Part shown: in pieces, positions 13,036-26,063 of the stretch
How positions within the stretch are numbered: the stretch's first letter is position 1
How the letters are laid out: each line of letters opens with the position of its first letter
NCBI GenBank assembly: GCA_014871385.1
Contig: CM026424.1
Span: 20,799,321-20,863,320, forward strand
Origin: Ceratodon purpureus
Lineage: Eukaryota; Streptophyta; Bryopsida; Pseudoditrichales; Ditrichaceae
DNA length: 64,000 bases
Reading direction: 5' to 3'
Made by a program: the position numbers and the translations under genes
Notes under the pieces: model-generated
Seen by the model: only the letters and a program-made list of their open reading frames with translations
Database searches by the model: none
What the model was told of the DNA's origin: nothing

Positions 13036-14820
13036 CTACCTGTGTCTGGGCTTGTTGAGCTTGTCACCAACTGTGCCATCCTCCATTCCGGGGTTGCCTT
13101 TCCGCATCATGGCTACGAACTCGTCGTAGTCTATCTTTCCATCGTGGTCTGTGTCCACCTCGCTGATGATCTCTTGAATGGTCGCAGGGTCGCCCATTCC
13201 GTTCTTCTCCATAGCTTCCTGCAGCTCGTCGATTGTAATGAACCCACTGTTGTCTGTATCGAAATGCTGGAACGCTGCAAAGAGGTGATCCTCCTTCTGC
13301 GTCTTGTTCATGTGCATTGTGGCGGAGATGAACTCGTTGAAGTCGATATTCCCGTTCCCGTCCACATCTGCTGCTTCCATCAGCTTCCTGATGTCGGATT
13401 CTCTCAATTTCGACCCCTGTCTAATCAAGCCTTCCTTCAGCTCCTCAAATGTAACAGTTCCACTGTTATCAGTGTCAATGGACTTGAACAACTCCCTTAA
13501 CCCTACAATCTCTTCCTCAGAGAGACTCTCTGCAATCACCTTCAGTGCTAGCTTCTTCATCTTGTTGGCTGCTGAGAAGTTCTTCAGTCTAGTCAACACT
13601 GCATTGTCAAGTGGCTCGTCTGAGGCATCACCATCCACCTTCATCCAAGGATGGTCCAACACCTGTTGTGCCGTCAGGCGCGCCTTGACATCAGGGTTCA
13701 GCATTTTCGTCACCAGGTCTTTCGCCCCGCTGGAGATTTTCGGCCACGGGTCAGCCTGGAAATCTATTGTCCCTCGCAGCACAGCATCAAAAATCCCCTG
13801 CTCCGTCTCTGCCCAGAACGGCGGCACTCCGCACAACAAAATGTACACAATCACACCTGCACTCCACACGTCGGCCTCAGGACCGTAGCTCCGCTTCAAG
13901 ACCTCTGGCGCCACATAGTAAGCACTTCCCACAATGTCTTGGAAGAGTTCCCCACGCTTGAAGAATGTCGAGAGTCCAAAGTCCGTCGCTTTCAGGGGCG
14001 CATCCTCGGCCTTGCTTGCCAGGAGGAAATTCTCCGGCTTGAGATCCCGGTGGAATACACCCAACGAGTGGCACCTGTGCACCACGCTCACGATGACCCT
14101 GCACAAATCCGCCGCGGCTCTCTCGCTGTAATGCCCCTTGGCGATGATGCGGTCGAAGAGCTCCCCGCCCGCACAAAGCTCCATCACGAGGTGCACGGAG
14201 TGCTTGTCCTCATACACGCCCTTCAACTCTACGATGTTGGGAGTTCCGGACAGATGGTGCATGATCTGCACCTCCCGCTTGACATCCTCGATATCCTCCT
14301 TCGTGGTCAGCTTGCGCTTGGCGATGCTCTTGCACGCCAACACTTCCTGTGTTTCCTTGTGGGTGCACAAGTAGGTCACTCCGAACTGACCTCGGCCGAG
14401 CTCCCGGCCCAGCATGTACGTCTGACGGATGTCCACCAGCGGCTTGCCCAACACGCCCGAATTCATAGAACTTAACACAGGTTTCGGCCTCGGAGCCGGT
14501 GCGCGCGGAGCAGAGCCCGGCGCGCCGGCAGCTGCACCGCTGCTAGGTTTAGGCGCTGCGTGAGTGCTTTCAGTTGGGCGAGTGCTGCCGGCGTGACTGC
14601 TCCCCTGAGTGGCGCGGTTGCTCACTCCGTGGCTGCTCCCCTGGCTCGCATGGCTGCTGCCGCCGCGATTGCTGGCGGGGTTGCTCCCGCGCTGGTTGCC
14701 CTGCACGCTCTCGCTGATCGCTGGCTGCACGCTCTCGTTCTTCTGGCGCGCGTCGTGCGAGCCTCCCATGTTCATCCCTCCCGCACGATTCTTCCTTGGC
14801 CTTCCGCTCGTGTTCCCCAT
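13036..14820 (-). CDS. CPK: calcium-dependent protein kinase (CDPK/CPK), complete, intronless
   Basis: A single frame of 594 residues from ATG 14820. The open frame runs slightly further upstream but only through a GTG, so MGNTSGR is the N terminus; its Gly2 is a good N-myristoylation site and basic residues follow. Residues about 10-130 are a variable Ser/Gln/Gly/Ala-rich region. The kinase domain spans about 135-393: glycine loop GRGQFGVTY, Lys164, HRDLKPEN (Asp259), DFG 280-282, GSAYYVAPE. The autoinhibitory junction follows (about 403-438), then four EF-hands with full loops at 449-460, 485-496, 521-532 and 556-567 (e.g. [12 protein letters not shown]). All catalytic and calcium-binding residues are present, so it should be an active Ca2+-regulated Ser/Thr kinase at membranes. 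Plant CDPK genes usually carry several introns; this one has none, which suggests retroposition or lineage-specific loss. Several shadow frames on the plus strand are side effects of its GC-rich codons. Confidence 0.97.
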   Translation of the reverse strand: MGNTSGRPRKNRAGGMNMGGSHDARQKNESVQPAISESVQGNQRGSNPASNRGGSSHASQGSSHGVSNRATQGSSHAGSTRPTESTHAAPKPSSGAAAGAPGSAPRAPAPRPKPVLSSMNSGVLGKPLVDIRQTYMLGRELGRGQFGVTYLCTHKETQEVLACKSIAKRKLTTKEDIEDVKREVQIMHHLSGTPNIVELKGVYEDKHSVHLVMELCAGGELFDRIIAKGHYSERAAADLCRVIVSVVHRCHSLGVFHRDLKPENFLLASKAEDAPLKATDFGLSTFFKRGELFQDIVGSAYYVAPEVLKRSYGPEADVWSAGVIVYILLCGVPPFWAETEQGIFDAVLRGTIDFQADPWPKISSGAKDLVTKMLNPDVKARLTAQQVLDHPWMKVDGDASDEPLDNAVLTRLKNFSAANKMKKLALKVIAESLSEEEIVGLRELFKSIDTDNSGTVTFEELKEGLIRQGSKLRESDIRKLMEAADVDGNGNIDFNEFISATMHMNKTQKEDHLFAAFQHFDTDNSGFITIDELQEAMEKNGMGDPATIQEIISEVDTDHDGKIDYDEFVAMMRKGNPGMEDGTVGDKLNKPRHR

Positions 14821-17800
14821 TCCACACTCCCTTCCAAACTCCACAAGCCAATAATTCTCTCCCCGTCAACACGATCACCTGCTACACCCTGCGCATTCCA
14901 ACATGCATATCAGCCCTCTCCACAGCACCAGAGAACTTTCGCAAACCCACATAACCTCAAACAGACAAATTAGGTCACTAGCCCACTCACTCACTCAGAA
15001 GTCTAGTGTCGTACTAAACTTGTAAAGCAACAGACAAGAAGCCTGTAAACTAGCAGAAATTCAGCTGATGTGTTGCCTAGAATCCCTCCATACTATCGGT
15101 CGCTGCAAAGATTGCCAAGGGTCACGAGGGGATGAAGACGAAAGGGTAACCCTTGAGGATCACAAACAACTAAGAGCTATGCGGGAGCTTTCACGTGGTT
15201 GTTGCGGAACAAACCCCACTTTGATCATCCAGGCTAGAACGACAACCAAACACGAGAATCACCTAAACGAGAATGGTAGGTACCGGAGTACACTTCTTCG
15301 GGCAAAGCTCTGCGCAACCCTTACCGACAAAAACCATCGACCGCGTGGAGTAGATTACAACTAAGTTACGCACTACGACTGCTGCCCACACAAGTTCCGA
15401 AGCGGTCTACCAGTATGGGTCGGACTACGATACCCACTACCACTCTGCTCAGTTATCCCCAGCCAGGGTTTGTTTTGCTAACACACCGAAGTGATGAGCT
15501 CGCACTGAAGCTTCAGCCGGCGTTGCTAGAATCACCCGCCTAGGAACATGTCAACGAATCCAACGCGTAACATTAGTAGTGCGCCTGCCGAGGTCAACTT
15601 CCCATGAGCTACATGCGCTTGTAATCCATCAATGGCACTTGGAACTATGTGCCTCGTTTCCCCGACGAAAATATCATCCCTGCCAGCTACCATACCGTCA
15701 CTAGCTTCCCATACTAGAAAAAAACAAGATAAAACGGTAAAGCTCCCACCTTTCCTCCCAGCGTACGAATCAGTCATACCAGTAACGTAACATTACCACA
15801 CGACCCTGGTTAATCCATCAGTCTGGACTCAGATGCCCCAACAGATCATCATCGATCAACCTCTGCTAACCTTCTAGTACTAGTCACAAAATGCGAGGAG
15901 CCTGAACCACCCTGATCGAACCTGAGCGAACGTGATCGAACCGGAGCTGACCTGAGCGAAACCGAACCTGGTTCAGAACAGCGACATCATGCATGATGCA
16001 ACCCACTTGCGCCAACGCTGCCACAACAGAGCATTGCACACAGGCTAGGCTGCGACTGAGTCACGTCTCAGAGGATCCGCATCGGCCTGCACTGCACTAA
16101 TTGGCGATGAATGCCTGCAGGGGCGTCCGGCCTTCGTTGCCAGATCTTGAATCTCGGAGCGACGTCATGCGTTCGCGGCTGCGGCGCTGCGCTAGCTGGG
16201 CTGTCCCGCCCTGGATGAGCCCTGGATGCGTGGATGAGGCTCGCGATCTGCGTGCGTCGATCCTCGTTCGTTCACTGGGCGTTAGTTAGTTAGTGTGACT
16301 TGTCTAGTATCTATCGTTCGACGTTCATCTGTGAGTGTGTATTTTTTTATTTTTGGTATTTGGTTTTTTAATTTGGCTCAAATCAACTGCGCTACATCTG
16401 TGCTTTGGACGTTGGGCCCTGTTGGTCGTCGGGGCAGGATAGGTTGTTCAGTGTGGATCGGTCGAGTGGGGTTCGTGGGATTCGTTCGCAGTTCGTGGAA
16501 AAGGCTAGACTGGTTCACTGTTTCGCATGCCGGAAGGTGCTGCTGGAAGGTGTGTGAAGTGCTCTGCTCCAGCGTCCAGTCTCATGCGTTGAATTTCTCG
16601 ACATCTGTCACTGCGCGCCCCGGCAAATACAGTAACAGTACCTACCGGGAGGAAGGGAGGGTGGTTTCAGACAGAGAGAGAAACTTCGCTCCTCCATATG
16701 CAATGCCCATAGGGCAAAGGTTTCAGACGCATTTGAACCCTCTTTGCTGCAAATGTGCATATTTTGGATCTCTTTAGGACTGCATTTGTCCAATTTTCTA
16801 GATATGCTATGAAACCCTATGGTTTGTGAGCTTTGTGCATTCTGAAATTTATACAAAGGGTAGATCTTTTATGCTTCATTTCATGTTAAAATCATTCACA
16901 AATAACTCCTTATATTTTGGTTTAAATAGATCCCTTGTAAATGTCCTTAAACTACATATAAAATTAAGCAATCAATAAATGTAGAAAAACCACTACTATT
17001 AAAGTATTACATTTCAATCCATCACAATCAATTTCACCAATAGATTGTCAATATTCTTTTTTAATTGAATTTAAGAAATAAATTGAGTTCAGATTTCCAA
17101 AAAACATTGAAAATATATATACATACTAGTGATAGCAACCATATATCAAAGTGTACAAAATGCAATCTAATATTCACAGTCTACAATTTTATTTTGAACA
17201 TCAATTTATAGTTTGTCTTCATATTTTTCTTTCTATCTTTAACCTTTGCAATTGTACAAATATGGAGAAGGATAGGATCCTTGAGGGATTCAAACATTGT
17301 TCAAACATTCTGGTGGAGACTCATTTTGAAGAAATAGTTTTGTAGCCCTAATTTTATTGATATTCAAATATTCTAATGTGATATTTTAATATATTAATGT
17401 ACTATTATCAACGAAAAATTCATACAATGATAATAAAGCATTCACCATTCACTACAAACCTGCACTATATATTATGATATTTTCCATGTCTCAAACAAGT
17501 TTTAATAGGTTACAAAGTCTAAAAATGTTTTATGGAAATAAATCTAAAAGAATTGAAATAGAAAGGTTCATAATACAGTAGTCAATTTGTTTATCTTGTA
17601 TAAACCATGGTCATGTTCTATAAATTTTAGAAAGGAAATGGAAAATCTTTTCATAAATATAAACTTCAAATTGTATTCTATAGTCCCATCATCAATGTGT
17701 ACAACATTCTGCAATTCTTGTAACAAATTGAATAAATATGCTTCTATCTTCAGCCACATCAATTCATGATTACCTTTTTTTCATCAAGACTCTTTACAAA

Positions 17801-18247
17801 CAAAAGTCTTCTACAAATAATCTCTCCTATGCATATCTTGCTTGGATCATAATATTTATTTATATAATTTTTTGTGTCATTGTATGAATCTACACACTTA
17901 AGCTTCATATGATCACTCTTAACATTTTTAATTAGTTTTATTTTTAGTTCATGCGTTCAATTTTAAGATTTTTCATCATTCATCTAATTTTATTTCATGG
18001 TTTTCTCGCAAATAGGCAAGATGATATTTTTTTACATCCAACATTTGTTTTGGAATTATTTTTTGCCATAGCTGGCCCTAACTTACAATGATGTTGTTTA
18101 TTAAACAATAGAGATCCACAAAGAAATGAAGAAGGCCAGAAAAAAATGAACAAGGGATGAGTAAATTATACGAACATTCCTCCCTACAATTACAAAGTTG
18201 AGAAGTTGTAATATTGTTTTACTTGAGATTGTTCCTCATAGTCATAG
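14821..18247. other. intergenic, CDPK upstream region and AT-rich DNA
   Basis: No gene recognised. The part up to about 16.6 kb is GC-richer and contains the CDPK promoter; beyond it the DNA is very AT-rich. Short frames at 16.1-16.8 kb show no domain. Confidence 0.45.
15901..15970. repeat. 10-bp tandem repeat
   Basis: About six imperfect units of CCTGAGCGAA / CCTGATCGAA in a row, about 1.1 kb upstream of the CDPK start. Confidence 0.75.
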
Positions 18248-18305
18248 TGTCATTGAGTGTGAATTTTGCATTAATTAATTAATGCATAATTCACACTGAG
18301 TGACA
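18248..18305. repeat. 58-bp near-perfect palindrome
   Basis: The central 40 bp (18257-18296) is self-complementary except for one base pair, with TTAATTAATTAA at its centre and GTGTGAATT / AATTCACAC at its ends. The match continues outward as TGTCATTGAG / CTGAGTGACA with a few mismatches. No loop separates the arms, so it could extrude a cruciform or mark the end of a fold-back element. Confidence 0.85.
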
Positions 18306-18309
18306 TTTG

Positions 18310-18344
18310 CCACGTGGACCTCCTTAAGGGAGTGCCACATGGCA
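18310..18344. promoter_or_regulatory. second imperfect palindrome containing a G-box
   Basis: GCCACGTGGACC ... AGTGCCACATGGC forms a 35-bp imperfect palindrome around CTTAAG, and its left arm includes CCACGTGG, a perfect G-box/ABRE core. No gene lies close, so a promoter role is not supported; it may belong to the same fold-back structure. Confidence 0.4.
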
Positions 18345-18429
18345 AGTTGGAGAACTTTTAAATTTCCTTCCCCTTCCTACCCACCCTCTTGTACTTTGAG
18401 GGGAGGTGAGGAGGTACAAACCATATGGG

Positions 18430-18667
18430 ATAAACCCCCCCTCCAAGACCCCTCAAAGACCCCCCCCCCCCCCAAAGACCCCCTAAGACCCCTCCAAAGA
18501 CCCCCTAAGACCCCTCCAAAGACCCCCTAAGACCCCTCCAAAGACCCCCTAAGACCCCCCCCAAAGACCCCCGAGACCCTCGAAGATCCCCATCCAAGAC
18601 CCCCTCCGAAGACCCCCCGAACATCCTGGTTGCGCCACAAACCCCCGCCCCACTCCCAGCCCCCTCG
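18430..18667. repeat. C-rich minisatellite (22-bp unit), G-quadruplex-prone on minus strand
   Basis: About four clean units of CCCCCTAAGACCCCTCC plus AAAGA (18480-18560), flanked by degenerate relatives of the same phrase and a 14-base C run near 18460. The minus strand carries regularly spaced runs of four or more G. An open frame across it reads as PPKTP-type repeats and is not a gene. Confidence 0.85.
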
Positions 18668-18829
18668 TTAATTAATGAATGCATCACAAATGGGGAGTGA
18701 TATTTGACGAGATAGTTTTATTTAGCTGGGAAATGATCTTCAAGCAACGTTGATGAATTATAATAAATCATAGCTCTCATCTAAATCAAATCATTGTAGG
18801 TAAATTTAACATTTGATCAACAAGCTTTT

Positions 18830-20085
18830 AATTACAGACTCGATGTTTGACTTTGGTAAGAAACTTAGTGAGTACATCTTCTCACATTTGAGAGACAAAA
18901 ATATACTCAAGATGATGAAGCAGTTGTTGGTAACTTGGTTACATGCAAAAAATGGTAGTATATATCAATGTGCTTTGATTTGTCAAGGAATTTAGGATTT
19001 TTGGTAGGAGCAAAAAAATTTGATTGTTACAAAGTTCTGTAGTTGATAGTTTAACTAAATGATTGTTTGAAGCCAGTGTATTTATTTGTTGTAGTAGCAT
19101 GACCAATAGAGTGTGCTCTTGTAGATAAGAGCTATATAACAAATTGCTTTCTATTTGATCACAATTCTAGACAAGAAAACTCAAGACGAAATGTATATTC
19201 AAACGTTTGACTGTAACGTGTTAAGGTTGCTAGCTTTGTCTAGATCACTTTATTCATGAGAGTATGTGGAATAAATGGGATGAAGTTGACACCATAGTAA
19301 ATTAATCCAATATCTATAGTACCTTTTAAGTATTTAAAAATATGTTTGACTATAAGTCAGTAGGGTCGCACATGACAAATTGTGAACTATGTCAAGTTGA
19401 CAACTAATTGACTAGAAAATTGGAATCTTACCTTGTAAAGTGACAAGATATTGCAAGCTATCAATGAGTTATTTACAAAGAACATTGGCCATGGCTTTTT
19501 CTTATGTGGAAGTTAGAGAGGAACTTGTTTGAAGAATTATTTGATGTCCAAAAAGTTGCACCTTTGGCGGCTCTAGTTGACAACATTGTCTTGTCTCTTT
19601 CTGTTGAAACAAGACGTGTGGGACCTCAAGGTTCACCTATAAATACAAAACTTGGAGCAAGTTGAAACTAAAGTATAGGGTTCAAGATAGGAGTATAAAC
19701 ATATACAAGTAGAAAAAGAAGTGCATCAAGCCGAGAACTTACGACTGAGACAGGGACTTGGGTTGCGACTTGGAGGCATAAGGCTCTAAACTGTACATGT
19801 TGGCTGGTTTTATTTATTACTTATTTTGTGTTTTCATTTTCCATCATAGCATGGCTGCAAGGTCACTAGGTAGTCTATTTGAGATTTGAAATATGCTCTT
19901 TTTTTCCCTAAGTTTAGCTATTGTTAATTATTTTAGGTGTGCATTGTCCAGTCTATGTTTTGGAATGTTGCTGTCTAACTTCAACCTTACTAAGAAACTA
20001 GGGAGGTTTAAAGAGATCTATGTTTTTGTTTGGAAAAAACTGTGTAACAATATTGCTTGGATTTGTAATTTCTCAGGTTGAGACT
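18830..20085 (+). mobile_element. LTR-retrotransposon fossil (probable Copia), plus orientation
   Basis: About 19600-20085 matches, in parts, the reverse complement of 20930-21900, including a CCTATAAATAC promoter-like box near 19640 and a segment near 19800-20050. This arrangement fits LTR (U3-R-U5) and leader sequence. The DNA upstream (18.83-19.6 kb) shows faint Copia-like coding traces. The element is old, fragmentary and broken; family assignment is tentative. Confidence 0.4.
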
Positions 20086-20929
20086 AGGTGGTCTTTAGCA
20101 ATTGAGTTTAATCAACCCAATTGAATTAAAACAATCCGATCCAGAATTTTCATCTTTTTTATTAATGTTTTTTTTTAATTGTAGAGCGAACATAAGCTAA
20201 TTATTATTAGGTAAATGAAAAATCATTATTCATCAGTGAACATTTTAACCTTCAATAAATAATAGTCATTTCATTGCAATTATTGATTAGTTTGTGATTT
20301 ATATAATCTAACTATTTAATTTTTAATTAATTGGATAAATTACTTAGAGAAATAAAGAAAAAAATTGAAATTGATTGATATTCTTTGCATCTCCACTAAA
20401 GTCTTGGGTAGATGTATCTTCATTGAAAAAAAATTCAAAAAAATTAGATGCAAAATTGGCATCATCGGCATCTATCTAAATTATCAAATGTCTTCCTATA
20501 TTAAATATAATACGTTCACTTCATTGGTCAAATGGTTTTATTAGAAATGAATTTTATAAAACACAATTCCAAAGTGAACATTAATTTTTGGAAGTTCAAA
20601 TGTTGCAACTTCTAAGGTTAATCTAGAAATTATTTAATAACTAGAAATTCACTATCAAGTGCACAAGGCATAGTAGAAGGTTAAGTTACTATTCTTGGTT
20701 TTCAAGATAGATTAGAAATCCAAACTAAAACCTGATGAAATATTCCAGATGTGTTTTGATTATTGAATTTCAACCTTATGAATTAGTTGTAGAATCGATT
20801 GTACAATAACCATGAATATTTAAAAAATGCCAAACCAATGGATACAAATATTATAATTTTCATCAAGTGAGAGATTGCAAAATTATATTGCAAAATTGTC
20901 ACAAAATTTTGGAACCATGAAACCCCGGA

Positions 20930-21900
20930 AATGCAAAGCCCTAAGTTGTTGGCTTGATGCAATTCTTTTTCTACATGTATATGCTCATACTCCTACCTTG
21001 AACCCTATACTTTAGTTTCAACTTTCTCCGAGTTTGGTATTTGTAAGTGAACCTTGAGGTCCCCACGTCTTGAAATTTAAAAATTAAAATTTAAAAACAA
21101 ACTTTTTTGACAAGATTTTTGACTAGGTTGACACACTCTAGTTTGTTTTCTCTTAGGTTTTTTGCATTATGGATTTTGGAGATTTTGATGCATGTCAAAG
21201 AAGACTAAGTTACATAATTTTATTAAGCACCTTGAGGCATCTTCGCAAGTTGCAACGCTTTGTCAAATGCAACATGTTCTCGGATGTAGTTGGGTCAAGA
21301 AGCTGCTCATTTCCTATCAATCTAGTCTTCAAAAGTAATTATTAAAATCCATGATTGGGCACAAACTAACATTCTGAGTACAATTGAATTCAACCTCCTA
21401 CATCAAGATTTACACTTAAATAAATTAATGTCAAAACCAACATAGACTTATAAAATACAGGGCTAGCGCACTCACACAACGTGTCACATCTACACATGTG
21501 CATGTATAAATATATAAGCGTATACGAGGATAAAAGATGGTCGTAATCATTGAAGCCACTGAAAGACGAAGGCATGGACATACTTCTATGACCAACTACA
21601 ATAACGACTTGAAGGACGTTGTATTTACTTTGTACCAAAGTACAAACCAAAGAGTAGCACATGTTCCTCTTATTTTTGAGTACATACAATAACATGCTCT
21701 GAAATTCTACATACCTTTTTCAAAACAAAAACAGAGATTTCTTTGAATCCCTTAGTTTCCGACTAAGGTTGAAGTTAGACAACAACATCCCAAAACATAG
21801 ACAAGCCTATCTAGTGACCCCGCAGCAATACTCTGTTGGAGAATGAAAACACAAAATAAGTAATAAGTAAAACCAACCAACATCTATAGTTGCCTACAAG
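20930..21900 (-). mobile_element. LTR-retrotransposon fossil, minus orientation
   Basis: Two blocks (20930-21075 and 21715-21900) are reverse-complement relatives of 19600-19745 and 19800-20050 but in the order expected of a leader block followed by a later LTR start. It therefore looks like the remains of a second, internally shortened copy in the opposite direction. It is broken and old. Confidence 0.4.
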
Positions 21901-22420
21901 AAAGATGAGGATAAATGCTTTTGCCAAAATCTAATTACAATAAAGAAATATCTATTTTACAAAATTATTTGCATAATAACTTTTCATTGGATTCTTCATA
22001 GAGAAAACTTTGTTACTCAATGGAGTGATTTTTAATGCAAAAGATGTGTGTATGTATGTTTCTTACATTTCTTTGCAATCAAACTTTAAAAAGTCATCAC
22101 CAGAAATTAGAATTTCACTTTTTTGAAATTGAAACTTGGTACTCTTGAGTGGGATTGGCTAAGAATTGAGTGATAATTTTGCAAGATAACATGGACCAAT
22201 TTTATTGTATGTTATTTACAAATATTTGAATGCATCAAAAAGCATGATTCGTCAGTTGAGACTCCAGAGCCTCCTTGCAGCCCAAGTCCTTGCCCAATAA
22301 TTAAAATGACTTTTTAAATTAAAATTAGCTTTTGCTTGAAAACAAAAGTGTTGGAAAAAGCTGCCAAGCACGAGGGGAGGTGGAGGAAATCCCAAAAACT
22401 TAAATCTATATAATACCGCC

Positions 22421-22492
22421 ACGTCGGGATTCGAACTCGCGACCTCCGGGTCCGCAACCAGGCTCTCTGAAATTGATCCACAAGTTACGGTA
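22421..22492 (-). ncRNA. tRNA-like relic or SINE head
   Basis: The minus strand has a perfect B-box-like GTTCGAATC (22428-22436) and, about 43 bases upstream of it, TAACTTGTGG (22479-22488), which is A-box-like. The intervening part can be laid out as an anticodon arm, but the stems are imperfect, so it is not a working tRNA. A tRNA-derived SINE or a decayed tRNA is the best reading. Confidence 0.35.
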
Positions 22493-22546
22493 CTGGTCAA
22501 TCAGTGAAGACTTCTGTGAAAACGTGGGATCATCGTTGCGATGTTA

Positions 22547-22588
22547 GGGAGCGTCTGCGCTCCCAATCTTGGGAGCGTAGGCGCTTCC
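22547..22588. repeat. two tandem hairpins
   Basis: GGGAGCG-TCTG-CGCTCCC is a perfect 7-bp stem, followed 6 bases later by a second similar hairpin (GGGAGCG-TAG-GCGCTTCC). Confidence 0.6.
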
Positions 22589-25500
22589 TTAAGGTCCCAT
22601 AAAAATGATTCATTAAATTTCTACTATCGAGGAAAAGAGGGTGAACATGAAGGAATGGCACATTGCTTAATTGCCTAAAACTTCCGCCAAGTGTTGGGCC
22701 CAAAGAACTGTCACAAATAAGAAGTATATTGAAAGAATTATAAGAAGTGCTAAGTCTACCCGTGCCTCCACCTACACTGGTGTATGGCACATCACTAGGA
22801 GGAATGTGAAAGAGACCACATAATAATTCTTCTAATTGGATGATATTGAAATGTGCGGCAAAGATAAAAGGCGCAAACGGGTTGTTCAATACTGTGTACA
22901 TTAGGAGAGGCCAAACATTCCAAAATTCTGGCTAGTAAAGATGCGATCAAATGCCAAGCAAAGTGAGATCTAAGCCCTTGAAGCTGCTAGTTTTCCAATT
23001 GTTGCAAAAGCGTCGGTGTCATGAAGAAATTTCTTATCCTTGACCTTACGTCTCCAACAAACCTTGACCTTATGTCTATGTCTATGACAATTATCCTGGA
23101 TTGAGGGATGGAAAGATTGTCAAGTATGGCAATGGCTGTCCAAATCCACAACAGAGGTTGTCATAGGCTCTTTAAACTCTCTCAAAGCTAAACTCCAATT
23201 GGTGAACATCATTTCTCACTCTCACCAATTGATGTAGTCCCTCGCGTATCATTGGATGTGACATAGTACCAGATCACCACGAGCTAAATCCCTTATAGGC
23301 TGCAAATGCCATACATTCAAGACAATGACTAAGTTTCAAGGAAGGAACCAATTCTCTTATTGCATCTCAATTCTGATGTAGAGCATTTTGTACTCTTTAA
23401 CGCTTAGCTTCAACAAAGTTCACTTAGTCCTTGAAAGTCGAATCTTAAAATCCACCCCTTGCCTCAAAACTAAGTGTTCCTCTCAAAGAATGCTTTTTAG
23501 AACCAAATATATCTATAAAGTATTAACTCTATATTTATAATTCAAATATAGTGTGATATTGACTCGACAATACAAAAATTTTACTACCTATTATTATTTC
23601 TAATCTTGACACTTATTTCAGCTACGTATACTCAAGACCTGTTTTTAAATAATCATACATATAGTTTGTAGGACATATTAACCCCTAAATGCTCTTGACA
23701 ATTTTAGACTCAAACTACCTTTTAATACATCTTTGTAAAGCAAGCTGATTTTTTTATATCATAACATTCTTTTGGAATTTCAACCGTAGGATCTTATAAT
23801 TAATCCATCAAAAAAATATTTTCCAAATTCTTAGAATTAGAAACAAAACCAATTACAAGATTGTGGTGTTTAAACTTCTAAGACAAGTTATTTCCAATCT
23901 TTCAAAAGACTTAAATCTTGTCTTCGACGAATTTTCAGAAAATATGCTTTAAAATTTCAGAATATGCAATTGCATATTCTATTCAAAGAAAGATTTGAGA
24001 TTCTTCACAAAAAAATTCAAAAGATTAAACCATGATTTTCATCTTCAAACCATATATAATTATAGTAAGATGCAAAATAGAGGAAAAAACTAAATTGCTA
24101 ATTCTGTCCACATAAAAGTAGATATTTTCAATTTCAACGGCTAAAATGAAATAACAAGTAACAAAAAAAAATTTGAATTTTATTTTTGGAAAATTGCTAA
24201 AATTGAGCTCAAAATCAGTAGTTGAAGTTATTTTTGATGAAGAATTGACCAAACTCCCCGCATGATATGACTTCTCATATCTCTTACCTCACTTATTAGA
24301 TGGGCATGGCTCAAAGCTTCCTATGCAAATACAAAATTTCTAGAAAATGATGATATTTAATTTATATTTTTTTAAAAATGAGTTTTTTTTTTCTGCCCGC
24401 ATTGAAATTTTGAACCTTAAATCTTTCATTACTTTTGCATTATATATCAGAATCATATGAAGCAAAACTTGACATGTACATAATGAGTGAAAGAAACTAT
24501 ATACAAAATCACAAAACTTAATAATTATTTTTGATGCCGTAGCAACTTGCCTAAAATAGCGTGCGACTAAATTTTTGTTGCTAGTGCATTCAAGATTTAA
24601 ATTGTAAATTAATGCAATGATTAGTGTAACTTCTAAAAAATATGGCTGAGTAATAGGGTTTGACTATCACAAATGTTGGCTTTTTTCTCTTCCTTGTTGC
24701 CATATATACTCAATATAGACTTATTCTATGACAATCATTGTGACTTATAAAATTATGAATTAATGTATATTTTATAAATGAATCATTTTTTGAAAGATTA
24801 CATTAATAGAATCAAATTTGTTTTGGCATCTAAATAGCTACTAGATGGTTGTCTTATTGAATAAGCAATGTTTACACCTACCTTTGGCCCTATAGGTGAT
24901 ATTTGGCTAGATTTCAGAAGCTTCGCCATAGCCTTGTTTCAAACGAACAACAAATAGTAGACATGTTTGAATATTTTATAGGAAGGATCTTCACAACCTT
25001 TAAATACACATACTTTGATAAAGGCAAATCTGCTTCTTCGTCAAGAGAGATTTGTGTAGCTCATCAAATTTGTAAGTGCACCTTGTTTGAATCAGGTCTT
25101 GTCTTCAACTTCTACAAATAGTAACTATGATTGTTTTTACTCCTAGTTGGTTTTTTATTGTTAACCTTCATAAATGGTTCAAACAAGCTAACATCATCAC
25201 CAAGTGAAACAACACTACAACACAATCCTTCCATACCACACAAAATTACAAGGAGCACCTACTAGCATAAATGCCTCTACTCAGTAAAAATTTGAAAGAA
25301 GTAAATGCTTTTAAAAACCCCTAAATGAATGGAAGTTGGCACCTTCTAAGTCACACCATAAACGTATCTTCATACTTACAAATAAACATTTGGACAAAAA
25401 ATCGAAATTATGAATGGCAAAAATATTGGTTTATTCAATAATAATTGTTATCTGTTTCTTATTGTGGACTAAGGAAATGAAACGTGGTTGAAAGATAAAT

Positions 25501-26063
25501 AAAATTGAGAAGGAATCATGATAGATTCCAATCCATGGTTATAGACCCAAAATCAACTAAAAATAGGCTTAAATATTCCTTGAATTAGATGACTTACAGT
25601 GAGTTATGACTCATTTCAAGGGATGCAATATCTGTATATTTGCTATAACTAGATATTTTTGGTTTAAGAAAGTTGGATAAGTAATTACAGGTCGTGTGAA
25701 TTTTTTTTTTTTTTTTGATATTTTTTTATAACCTATGCAATTTGGTTTAAGAAATGATGATGAAATGTCTACAAGTATCTTCATCTATATTTACAACATC
25801 CGCATTGTCTACGACTCTACGTGCACACCCGGTTTAAGGGTTAATTCTTACTCCCATTGCAAATGGACTCATCAGCACAAAAGTAAAGTCACAATTCAAA
25901 ACTGAGAAGAGCGTGAGGCGAACTCACACATGAAATCACGCCGCCGCATTCCCCGGGATGTCTCCGAAGCTTCGAAGGGAACACACGGGGCACAGAGGGG
26001 AACAGAGACGAATGGAAGGGAACATCAGGGAACTCAGAGGAGGGAAGGGAACGCGTGGAGGAG

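Larger units (their letters stand above)
21901..26063. other. AT-rich intergenic DNA
   Basis: No confident gene. A minus-strand frame at 22530-22901 (123 residues) has no recognisable domain. The 23.4-25.9 kb part is strongly AT-rich. The last few hundred bases before 26.1 kb form the promoter side of the IMP1 gene. Confidence 0.45.

Noticed and set aside
14821-14844. Upstream start for the CDPK
   Set aside because: The codon at 14844 is GTG, not ATG, and would bury the myristoylation glycine.
13042-14973. Several long plus-strand frames opposite the CDPK
   Set aside because: They lie entirely on the GC-rich coding sequence of the CDPK, have no family resemblance, and are antisense shadows.
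18300-18530. Proline-rich frame
   Set aside because: Translation of the C-rich minisatellite.
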